Part shown: one piece after another, positions 1 to 5,021 of the stretch
Layout of the letters: every line of letters starts with the position of its first letter
Position numbering within the stretch: position 1 is the first letter of the stretch
Source: Flammeovirgaceae bacterium
GTDB lineage: Bacteria > Bacteroidota > Bacteroidia > Cytophagales > Cyclobacteriaceae
DNA: 5,461 bases
Direction: 5' to 3'
NCBI GenBank assembly: GCA_003229495.1
Contig: QIEB01000365.1
Location: forward strand, 1-5,461
The notes under the pieces: model-generated
What the model saw: the letters and a program-made list of their open reading frames with translations, nothing else
Databases searched by the model: none
Told to the model about the DNA's origin: nothing
Position numbers and translations under genes: made by a program

Positions 1-1
1 A

Positions 2-349
2 CGTATGAAGGACATGGCAAGGACACTCCGTGGTAAGGCATATGTACTCGGGGACATGGCAAGGTCGTTACATGGCAATGCAGGCGTACACCCGTATATA
101 GCAAAGGAACATAGACTCTCTTATAAATACGACTTCCAGTTACATGCCGGAAAAGAATCCCATCTAAGACACAGCCTGCATCAAGACGGATTAATTGATG
201 AGTATGATTCCGACATTTCCCTGGTATTCAAAAAAGATCTGATCAAGATAAACGGCAATAAACTAGAGGGTAGTCAAAAGGAGAAATACCGCAAGTTGCT
301 GGATGATATTTTTGGTGAGAATAGTAGTGGTGAGGTTCAATATAAATAA
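2..349 (+). CDS. Partial hypothetical protein with tandem 14-residue repeat, C-terminal part
   Basis: The frame is open to the left window edge, so the ATG at 5 is probably internal and the gene starts outside the window. About 114 residues are visible, ending with TAA at 347-349. Near the left edge two imperfect 14-residue units (DMARTLRGKA... and DMARSLHGNA...) repeat with a 42-nt period. The C-terminal part is charged and soluble, with the pattern QDGLID, then INGNKLEGSQKEKYRKLLDDIFG. From memory, similar short repeats followed by a 'DGLI...INGK...KY..L' tail occur at the C-termini of Bacteroidota M56/BlaR1-like membrane peptidases and related regulatory proteins. That match is a resemblance only, since no peptidase motif lies in the visible part. 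No signal peptide or membrane span is visible. It converges on the truncated permease, with 43 nt between them that hold a heptamer repeat. Confidence 0.55.
   Translation, partial: RMKDMARTLRGKAYVLGDMARSLHGNAGVHPYIAKEHRLSYKYDFQLHAGKESHLRHSLHQDGLIDEYDSDISLVFKKDLIKINGNKLEGSQKEKYRKLLDDIFGENSSGEVQYK
11..82 (+). repeat. Two-copy 42-bp tandem repeat inside the coding region
   Basis: Bases from 11 and from 53 begin with the same GACATGGCAAGG stretch and continue with related sequence, for example TGGTAAGGCA against TGGCAATGCA. The period is 42 nt, so the frame is kept and each unit encodes a DMAR-x-L-x-G-x-A motif. More copies may lie to the left of the window. This looks like a coding repeat of a linker or coiled region rather than a mobile feature. 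Confidence 0.6.
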
Positions 350-353
350 AAAA

Positions 354-381
354 AACCAGCAACCAGCAACCAGCAACCAGC
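354..381. repeat. Heptanucleotide tandem repeat (AACCAGC)x4
   Basis: Four perfect consecutive copies of AACCAGC occupy 354-381, directly after an A-rich run that follows the stop codon of the upstream gene. The array lies between two convergent gene ends. A 7-bp unit is not a multiple of three, so such arrays can vary in length without being tolerated inside genes, which fits the intergenic position. No hairpin is formed by the array itself, so it is not an obvious terminator. Its function is unknown. Confidence 0.9.
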
Positions 382-392
382 TATAGATCACC

Positions 393-788
393 TCACATCA
401 CAATATACCGCATTATAAACGACACTGACAGCAGGTACATGATGGGATGCACTTTAGCCCCTTTGCCCTTTGCTACCTTTATCAGGGTATGAAGAATAAT
501 CCCCCAGGCTATGCCGTTGGCTATGCTATAGGTGAAGGGCATGATGATAACCACCAATAACGCCGGCAGCATTTCCTCGAAATTCTCGAAGTCGATTTTT
601 CGCAGTGAATCCAGCATCAATACCCCAACCATGATCAAAATCGGACTGGTGGCTGCCGTGGGGATTATTGCGGCCACGGGAGCTAGAAAAATGGCCAGCA
701 TAAATAATACGCCTGTTACCACTGCGGTCAGACCTGTACGCCCCCCGGCGATGATACCGGAGCCGCTTTCGATGTAGGTGGCTGCAAT
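393..788 (-). pseudogene. Truncated AzgA-type (NCS2) purine permease, C-terminal third
   Basis: The minus-strand frame runs from the junction near 788 to the TGA at 393-395. It encodes about 130 residues that match the C-terminal part of AzgA/GhxP-type hypoxanthine/guanine/adenine permeases. Recognisable blocks, in order, are TYIESGSGIIAGGRTGLTAV, a membrane span (FMLAIFLAPVAAIIP), AATSPILIMVGVLM, the KIDFENFEEMLPA loop, and IIMPFTYSIANGIAWG followed by a last hydrophobic span. Intact members have about 430-450 residues and 12-14 spans, so roughly 300 N-terminal residues are missing. Upstream the frame meets a stop at 792-794, which belongs to the neighbouring NUP fragment read backwards. The GTG at 720-722 could be called as a start, but homology extends about 20 codons before it. 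The fragment cannot form a transporter. Intact relatives import purine bases across the inner membrane. Confidence 0.88.
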
Positions 789-795
789 GACCTAC
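774..795. other. Deletion junction between two divergent purine-uptake gene remnants
   Basis: Left of about 780 the minus strand codes for the permease block ATYIESGSG. Right of about 787 the plus strand codes for the NUP block MTYWHGKL. Each frame is closed by a stop in the junction (TAG at 775-777 on plus, TAG at 792-794 on minus). Both partners have acc-tac (Thr-Tyr) codons here, giving a 6-bp inverted repeat (774-779 GTAGGT, 790-795 ACCTAC) with a 10-nt spacer. The exact joining base cannot be fixed by eye. Confidence 0.65.
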
Positions 796-1152
796 TGGCA
801 CGGAAAGTTGATGAACGATTGGGCCAACCGGTGGACGCAATATTGGACAGACGGATCAGGAAACTTTGTTACTTCTGCTATGGAAGATACCGGGTCGCTG
901 CAGTCACTGACATTTCTGGATAACGCCGGCCTGGTTGATATCAATAGGGTGTTGGTTTTGAGGACCGGATCAAACTTTACCATGCAACATGCTGGAATCA
1001 GTGCCGCTGAGAGCCTGGCCGGTGAGAAACTGAAAGGAGGAGGGTATTCCGCATTTATCCCGGCGGTGGAGGCAGCATGGAAAGCAGGCAGCCCGGTGGT
1101 GAATGAACTAGTGAACCACTGGCAACAGTATGAGTACCAGCTGCCTAATTAG
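778..1152 (+). pseudogene. Truncated purine nucleoside permease (NUP family), C-terminal third
   Basis: About 122 residues from 787 to the TAG at 1150-1152 match the C-terminal end of the NUP (purine nucleoside permease) family, named after the Candida albicans protein. Conserved blocks are TYWHGKLMNDWANRW, YWTDGSGNFVTSAMEDTG, LVDINRVLVLRTGSNFTMQ, AAESLAGE, GGYSAFIPAVEAAW and GSPVVNELV near the end. Family members usually have about 330-350 residues, often behind a signal peptide, so more than 200 N-terminal residues are gone. The in-frame GTG at 778 and ATG at 787 are only chance starts at the junction, and a stop at 775-777 closes the frame upstream. The family is linked to uptake or handling of purine nucleosides, which fits its neighbour, a purine base permease remnant. 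The fragment is very unlikely to work. The C-terminus itself looks undamaged, so the truncation may be fairly recent. Confidence 0.87.
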
Positions 1153-1213
1153 GTTCTGTCCATAAACTCTACCAAATTATAAGCACTCCTTTTTTGCGAT
1201 ATTTTAATTTTTT

Positions 1214-2134
1214 CTACTCGTCTGATGCTTCTTCAGGAGGCTTCCATTGGTCCAAGCCAGATTTAATATGAAGGTCCCGCTGAGGGAAGGGGATCTTAAT
1301 ATTATTGTCGTCGAACTTCTTGAAAATGGCATAATACAACTGGCTTCTTAGCACATTAGGTCTGTCAGTATATTCATAGGTCCAAACCCTTAAATTGAAG
1401 ATCAAAGCGCTGTCAGCAAAGTCCCGGAAAAGCACGTCCGGTGGGGGGTGTTTTAGTACCGCATTGTTTTCTTTGGCCACTTCTAGCAGTAACTTGCGTA
1501 CGATGCGAGGGTTTTCGTCATAAGAAACTCCAACGGTATAATTAAACCTGATCCTGCGATCGTTATAGCTCCAATTGATAACTCTGGAATTAATAAATTC
1601 AGAATTTGGAATTATTATGGATATATTATCATTGGTCACTACTGTGGTAGCCCTGGCAGCAATACGCACTACATCTCCTGATATATCACCCACATCAATG
1701 CGGTCACCCACTTTAACAGGCCTTTCAAAAAGAATGATCAATCCCGAGATGAAATTATTGGTGATCCCTTGCAAACCGAATCCAATACCTACACCAAGCG
1801 CTCCGGCAATGAATCCCAAAGCAGTTAGATCAATACCCGCGGTCTGAACAATCACAAACAGCCCGATGGTGATTACTATATACCGAAATATAGTCCCTAT
1901 GGACTCACTGACCCCGATATCAATTTTTGACTTTACCAGTATCCTATGTACTACTTTCTTTTGGAACTTGTCCGTAAGGTAGAGCAGCAGCAAAATGGAA
2001 ATGAAGAAATAGAAGATTCCTTCCAGGGTGATTGGGGTCTTTTCCCCCAGGGTAAACAGAGTGCGTGTGAGCAATTCTCTTATCAGGGTAAATCCTGTAA
2101 ACAGGGTATTCTTTAGTATTTCAAACCACTCCAT
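1214..2134 (-). CDS. MscS-family small-conductance mechanosensitive channel
   Basis: This 306-residue protein has the size and layout of a small MscS channel, which opens under membrane tension to release solutes during hypo-osmotic shock. Hydrophobic spans lie at about 37-54, 82-100 and 103-135. The last is the Gly/Ala-rich pore helix (AGALGVGIGFGLQGITNNFISG), followed by the family signature LFERPVKVGDRIDV at about 136-149. The beta domain follows, with ATTVVTNDNISIIIPNSEF at 162-180 and NWSY at 187-190. A C-terminal alpha/beta domain runs to about 290, and the acidic tail ends EEASDE. The ATG at 2132-2134 gives a normal N-terminus, and there is no clear Shine-Dalgarno sequence, as is usual in Bacteroidota. 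It lies 45 nt downstream of queA on the same strand and is probably co-transcribed, although the two functions are unrelated. It converges on the NUP remnant with a 61-nt gap. Confidence 0.93.
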   Translation of the reverse strand: MEWFEILKNTLFTGFTLIRELLTRTLFTLGEKTPITLEGIFYFFISILLLLYLTDKFQKKVVHRILVKSKIDIGVSESIGTIFRYIVITIGLFVIVQTAGIDLTALGFIAGALGVGIGFGLQGITNNFISGLIILFERPVKVGDRIDVGDISGDVVRIAARATTVVTNDNISIIIPNSEFINSRVINWSYNDRRIRFNYTVGVSYDENPRIVRKLLLEVAKENNAVLKHPPPDVLFRDFADSALIFNLRVWTYEYTDRPNVLRSQLYYAIFKKFDDNNIKIPFPQRDLHIKSGLDQWKPPEEASDE

Positions 2135-2179
2135 ATTCTATTTATGAAAATTAAGAAAATATAGCCTTTATACATAATA

Positions 2180-3391
2180 TTAATTATGAATAGAGGGTAG
2201 TAGCAAAGATGTATCACCATAACTTAAAAAGCGGTAGCCTTCTTTTAGCGCCTCATGATAAACCCGGTACCAGTCGTCACCAATGAAAGCCGCCACTAAC
2301 AGGATCAGACTTGAAGCAGGAAGATGAAAGTTGGTAACAAGGCCCACGCAACTTTTGATGTGGTAAGGAGGAAAAATGAAAATTTCAGTATGACCATCTA
2401 AAGTTTCCAGCTTTTTGGTCTCCATATGGACTTTTACCGCTTCCAGTGATTGGGAAAAATCCGGTAAATTATGATACTGTTGATACGGTGCCAGTTTTCT
2501 GATGTGAAATTCATTGCCCAGATTGTTGATCAACTTTACCCCATACCAATATAAGCTTTCAAGGGTACGAAGGGAAGTGGTCCCGACTGCTATTAGATTC
2601 TTAGCGTTCATCAGATGATCTATGCTTTTTTTGGTAATAGAGATCTGTTCACCATGCATGGGATGATCGGTAACGGATTCAGTTTTAATAGGCTGAAAAG
2701 TACCGGCACCCACGTGTAGTGTAAGGTATTCTTTAGTTACCCCCTGAGATTCAAGAGACTTCAGTATGGAATCTGTAAAGTGCAATCCAGCGGTAGGAGC
2801 TGCCACCGCCCCATGGGCCCTGGAATAGACGGTTTGGTAGCGCTTGCGATCTTCCGGTTGTGCTGCTCTTTTCATGTAAGGCGGCAGGGGGACCTGACCT
2901 GCGTTTTTTATCAATTCAAGAAAAGGCAATTCAGCTGGATCCCAGGAAAGCTTGACTTGATTGTTAGAGATCTGTGAAGCAGTTAGTGATACTTCTAATC
3001 CTTCAACCATAAGGGTCATTTGCAGCTGTTGACTCATTTTCCATCGCTTGAGGTTGCCAATCATACATGACCAGGTTGAGCATCCCTGGGCCTGCATGGC
3101 TGTGTTAAGGTCCGATACAGGCAATAACGGATGTAGCAGGAAAATCTCGATAGCAGCTCCGGTATTTTTATAAAATTGTAGCCGGGCCGGAATTACCCGG
3201 GTGTCATTGAACACCAGCGTACTGTCTTTCGGTAAATAATTACCAATATCACTGAAACGCCCATGGCTTATAGACCTATCGGAGTACACCAGCAGTTTGC
3301 TGGCATCGCGTTTGGACAAAGGATGCTGAGCGATGCGGTCCTCAGGTAGCTGGTAATGGTAATCCCGGAGATTGATTTCAGGCAGAGCCAT
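2180..3391 (-). CDS. queA: S-adenosylmethionine:tRNA ribosyltransferase-isomerase QueA
   Basis: QueA transfers and isomerises the ribosyl part of S-adenosylmethionine onto preQ1 in tRNA, giving epoxyqueuosine at position 34 (wobble) of GUN anticodons. It acts in the cytoplasm. All family blocks are present: LPEDRIAQHPLSKRDASKLL (15-34), VFNDTRVIPARL (60-71), GQVPLPPYMKR (165-175), YQTVYSRAHGAVAAPTAGLH (185-204), LTLHVGAGTFQP (223-234), HGEQISI (246-252), AVGTTSLRTLES (268-279), TEIFIFPPY (335-343), LVTNFHLPASSL (351-362) and GYRFLSYGDTSLL (385-397). At 403 residues it is longer than the 356 of E. coli QueA. The extra length lies around 85-150 and 285-330. The ATG at 3389-3391 is supported by a TATATTTG box 11 nt upstream and by an identical start in the duplicated 5' fragment at 4684. 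It follows a small membrane protein gene by 23 nt and precedes the MscS gene. Confidence 0.97.
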   Translation of the reverse strand: MALPEINLRDYHYQLPEDRIAQHPLSKRDASKLLVYSDRSISHGRFSDIGNYLPKDSTLVFNDTRVIPARLQFYKNTGAAIEIFLLHPLLPVSDLNTAMQAQGCSTWSCMIGNLKRWKMSQQLQMTLMVEGLEVSLTASQISNNQVKLSWDPAELPFLELIKNAGQVPLPPYMKRAAQPEDRKRYQTVYSRAHGAVAAPTAGLHFTDSILKSLESQGVTKEYLTLHVGAGTFQPIKTESVTDHPMHGEQISITKKSIDHLMNAKNLIAVGTTSLRTLESLYWYGVKLINNLGNEFHIRKLAPYQQYHNLPDFSQSLEAVKVHMETKKLETLDGHTEIFIFPPYHIKSCVGLVTNFHLPASSLILLVAAFIGDDWYRVYHEALKEGYRFLSYGDTSLLLPSIHN

Positions 3392-3402
3392 ATAATGTAA
3401 TG

Positions 3403-3410
3403 CAAATATA
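3403..3410 (-). promoter_or_regulatory. Candidate Bacteroidota -7 box (TATATTTG) for queA
   Basis: Read on the minus strand the sequence is TATATTTG, matching the TAnnTTTG consensus of the Bacteroidota primary sigma factor. It lies 11 nt before the queA ATG, so transcripts would have a very short leader. A good TTTG (-33) element is not visible at the expected distance, so the call is tentative. The same box is kept in the queA duplicate at 4695-4702. Confidence 0.4.
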
Positions 3411-3414
3411 AGGG

Positions 3415-3660
3415 CTAAGATATCTTGATACCAGTTTGAACGATATAGGTTGCTAGAGTTTGTAAGAATTGATTGATATCGGCATCATTGAGATCCCCCA
3501 TTATGGAAAGTCTAAAAGTTTCACCCAGGGCGGAGCTGGTTTTGGTTCTTTTGGCTTGCAGACCATCCAGATGATCTCCGATCAAGTAAATTATTAAGAA
3601 CAAGGTGATTAATATAAATATCCAATCAAACCCGCTGCCAAAAATCACCGCCAAAACCAC
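3415..3660 (-). CDS. Small single-span membrane protein of unknown function
   Basis: The frame encodes 81 residues with one strong hydrophobic span at about 12-27 (DWIFILITLFLIIYLIG). A short charged cytoplasmic or periplasmic tail follows, with KRTKTSSALGETFRLSIMGDLNDADINQFLQTL. I do not recognise the family. There is no ATG. The frame is open up to about 3714, and GTG at 3658-3660 is the best start, since the span begins soon after it; the GTG at 3646-3648 is an alternative. It ends 23 nt before queA on the same strand, which suggests a shared transcript. Upstream on the opposite strand, immediately next to its start, lies the decayed PEP mutase gene. If that gene's promoter and start region have decayed too, the 5' end of this frame may also have been altered. 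Confidence 0.5.
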   Translation of the reverse strand: MVLAVIFGSGFDWIFILITLFLIIYLIGDHLDGLQAKRTKTSSALGETFRLSIMGDLNDADINQFLQTLATYIVQTGIKIS

Positions 3661-3680
3661 AGAGAAATAGACGGGATATT

Positions 3681-3688
3681 TATCTTTG
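3681..3688 (+). promoter_or_regulatory. Candidate -7 box (TATCTTTG) before the PEP mutase remnant
   Basis: TATCTTTG on the plus strand fits TAnnTTTG. A transcript starting just after it would enter the PEP mutase remnant (homology from about 3708) and could continue into the HAD gene at 3862. No convincing TTTG element is seen about 20 nt upstream. It may be the surviving promoter of the dead gene, and it also lies inside the open frame upstream of the small membrane protein on the other strand. Confidence 0.3.
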
Positions 3689-3689
3689 T

Positions 3690-3815
3690 GTGGGCAACCA
3701 GTGTTACACGCAGTTTAGAAATTTGATTAATTCCAATCAACTGGAGTTTATTATGGAAGCACCTAGTGGGTTGTCGATTTCCGCTTCTTTAGGAGTGAGG
3801 GATAACAACATTTAA
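3690..3815 (+). pseudogene. Decayed N-terminal remnant of phosphoenolpyruvate mutase
   Basis: Frame 3 from 3690 reads VGNQCYTQFRNLINSNQLEF, then IMEAPSGLSISASLGVRDNN, then Ile and a TAA at 3813-3815. This matches the start of phosphoenolpyruvate mutases (isocitrate lyase/PEP mutase superfamily), whose N-terminus typically reads ...LINS.eLEFIMEAH.GLSAKIVEEAGFKGIWGSGLSISA.LGVRDNNEASWTQ. Here about 18 residues between the two GLS motifs are missing in frame, and homology stops after RDNN, so the metal-binding DGDTGYG motif and everything after it are gone. Only about 35 of roughly 290-430 residues remain, and there is no ATG before the conserved part. Intact enzymes convert PEP to phosphonopyruvate, the first step of phosphonate biosynthesis. 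The remnant is in the same direction as the HAD gene 46 nt downstream. The match is by recognition of the motif, not by search. Confidence 0.82.
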
Positions 3816-3861
3816 TCAGGGCCCAGAGTATAATTTATCCCAGAATTAGACAGAGAGAGCA

Positions 3862-4551
3862 ATGAGTAACATAAAGCTGGTGATATTTGACTTTGATGGT
3901 ACCATTGCAGATACCATGGATCTGGGGTTAGACATTGCCAATCTTTTGGCCATCAAATATGGATACAGAACAGTTACCAGGGAAGAGTTGGTTTATTATA
4001 GGAATCTTAGCACCCGGGATGCTTTGAAAAGTGTGGGTATCGGGTTTCTGAAATTACCGTTCATCGCCAGGGATTTTAGAGAAGAACTCAATAAAAGAAT
4101 TGATTTGTTAAAACCTATAGATGGGATGGCCGAGGTAATTACTCAAATACATCGTAAGAAATGTGTGATTGGCATTCTTACCTCGAATTCTACTAAAAAT
4201 GTGATCAGCTTTTTGAACAGAAATTCCTTGCAGAATATTTTCCACTTTATTAAGCCTCAAAAAAACCTTTTTAGTAAAAGTAAGATGCTAAAAACTATAG
4301 TACAGAATTACCAGTTTGAAACCAATGAAGTTTTATATGTTGGTGATGAAACCCGTGATATAAAAGCCGCCAGGGAGTGCAATATTCCAGTGGCATCAGT
4401 TTGTTGGGGTTTAAATACCAGAACAGCATTAAAGCAGCATGATCCAGACTATCTGATTGAATCGCCATCTATGTTATTGGACTTAATTGAACAAGTAGTG
4501 CCTGGTTTTATCCCTCCAAGCGATACCGTAACTAATGAAAAGCAGGCTTAG
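3862..4551 (+). CDS. HAD-superfamily hydrolase, phosphoglycolate-phosphatase-like
   Basis: This 229-residue protein carries the HAD motifs. Motif I is FDFDGT at 9-14, with nucleophile Asp10 and general acid/base Asp12. Motif II is ILTSNS at 105-110 (Ser108). Motif III is a lysine in FSKSKML (Lys139 or Lys141). Motif IV is VGDETRD at 160-166 (Asp162, Asp166). The helical insert between motifs I and II (about 16-85) is a C1-type cap, as in phosphoglycolate phosphatase (Gph) and PGMB-type enzymes. It should dephosphorylate a small cytoplasmic phosphate ester, and the substrate cannot be read from the sequence. The tail after about 212 (VPGFIPPSDTVTNEKQA) is extra and probably disordered. The ATG at 3862 follows a purine-rich GAGAGAG at 3853-3859. 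A PEP mutase remnant lies directly upstream on the same strand, so a past role in a phosphonate or glycoconjugate cluster is possible but unproven. Confidence 0.9.
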   Translation: MSNIKLVIFDFDGTIADTMDLGLDIANLLAIKYGYRTVTREELVYYRNLSTRDALKSVGIGFLKLPFIARDFREELNKRIDLLKPIDGMAEVITQIHRKKCVIGILTSNSTKNVISFLNRNSLQNIFHFIKPQKNLFSKSKMLKTIVQNYQFETNEVLYVGDETRDIKAARECNIPVASVCWGLNTRTALKQHDPDYLIESPSMLLDLIEQVVPGFIPPSDTVTNEKQA

Positions 4552-4620
4552 AATTCTGACATACCTGGCTATTTACTGGATATGCTTTTTTGAGCTTTCT
4601 GTTGTTTAAGATTTTCAAAA

Positions 4621-4702
4621 GAGCGATGCGGTCCTCTGGTAGCTGGTAATGGTAATCCCGGAGACTGATTTCCGGCAGAGCCATATTATATCTGCAAATA
4701 TA
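4621..4702 (-). pseudogene. Duplicated 5' end of queA with its promoter box
   Basis: Bases 4621-4684 match 3328-3391 with three differences in 64. The similarity continues through the upstream region to the CAAATATA box (4695-4702) with one 1-nt gap. The copy starts with the same ATG (4682-4684) and encodes the first 21 QueA residues with a single change (Asn7 to Ser), while the other two differences are silent. After ...EDRIA the similarity ends abruptly, and the frame runs on with 29 unrelated residues to a TAG at 4532-4534, overlapping the 3' end of the HAD gene. A 50-residue product is thus possible but would lack all catalytic blocks. Both copies lie on the same strand, 1293 bp apart. 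The sequence beyond 4702 does not resemble that upstream of queA. I read this as a small segmental duplication or recombination scar, not a gene. Confidence 0.88.
4695..4702 (-). promoter_or_regulatory. Copy of the queA -7 box (TATATTTG)
   Basis: Minus-strand TATATTTG lies 10 nt before the ATG of the queA fragment, matching the box at 3403-3410. If it is active, it would drive a short antisense transcript across the 3' end of the HAD gene. Confidence 0.3.
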
Positions 4703-4751
4703 ATTTCCTATCCCGTATTGTTGAGCAATCATTAGAGAACAACTTTGCTTC

Positions 4752-4929
4752 AACCCGGATTATGCATTAGACTTCGTAGTGAGCGCCTTAAATGGCTGTA
4801 ATATAGGCACTCGCACAGGTTTTTGCAACGGAAGCATAGCACCGCTATGGTGAGTAGGAAAAATCGAGTAAGCGCCTAGATTGTAGTCAGTTAGGGCTCG
4901 GAATAGATTTCTAGTGCATAATCCGGGTT
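4752..4929. mobile_element. 178-bp MITE-like element with 20-bp inverted ends
   Basis: Left arm 4752-4771 (AACCCGGATTATGCATTAGA) and right arm 4910-4929 are reverse complements over 20 bp with one mismatch, which would be a G-U pair in RNA. The direct repeat TTCAACCC occurs at both ends (4749-4756 and 4928-4935), overlapping the arms. It may be a target duplication or may simply reflect the arm sequence. The interior has no convincing coding frame, a 6-bp hairpin (4835-4849) and a near-repeat of AGTGAGCGCCT (4778-4788, 4867-4877). The small size, long perfect-looking ends and lack of a transposase fit a non-autonomous miniature inverted-repeat element that depends on a transposase elsewhere. 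A structured RNA is the alternative. I cannot name an IS family. Confidence 0.7.
4835..4849. other. Short perfect hairpin inside the MITE-like element
   Basis: CATAGC (4835-4840) and GCTATG (4844-4849) form a 6-bp stem with a 3-nt loop, near the middle of the element. No U-run follows, so it is not a terminator. It may be part of the element's folded form. Confidence 0.5.
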
Positions 4930-5021
4930 CAACCCTCTTTTTCATTTGTTTAATCGTTGTGTCTTATAATCTTATATGCAAATCCTTCCTTTTTAAGGAG
5001 TAAACCACCAGTTAAATTGGG

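Noticed and set aside
526..840. Minus-strand 104-residue frame, and the plus-strand frame at 532-777
   Set aside because: They are rich in His/Arg or low-complexity residues and overlap the clear permease coding frame. They are shadow frames.
1153..1213. GTTCTGTCCATAAAC next to the NUP remnant as an insertion-sequence end
   Set aside because: It looks vaguely like some IS termini, but no matching inverted copy or target duplication is present in the window.
1575..1847. Plus-strand 90-residue frame
   Set aside because: It lies fully within the MscS gene on the opposite strand and shows no family signature.
2780..2977. Plus-strand 65-residue frame
   Set aside because: It lies antisense within queA, whose conserved blocks account for the sequence.
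3723..3740. Inverted repeat TTGATT/AATCAA as a possible operator
   Set aside because: It lies within the codons for NLINSNQ of the PEP mutase remnant, so coding origin is the better explanation.
4562..4595. Possible terminator after the HAD gene
   Set aside because: There is a T6 run near 4585, but the preceding sequence gives only a weak, interrupted stem.
4923..4936. tRNA-like T-arm (GGGTTCAACCC)
   Set aside because: It resembles a T-loop, but the stem is only 3 bp and no acceptor, D or anticodon arms are found at the right distances. It belongs to the right end of the MITE-like element.
4760..4945. 61-residue minus-strand frame across the MITE-like element
   Set aside because: It spans both inverted ends, so its sequence is dictated by the element. 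It has no recognisable domain, and the start has no support.
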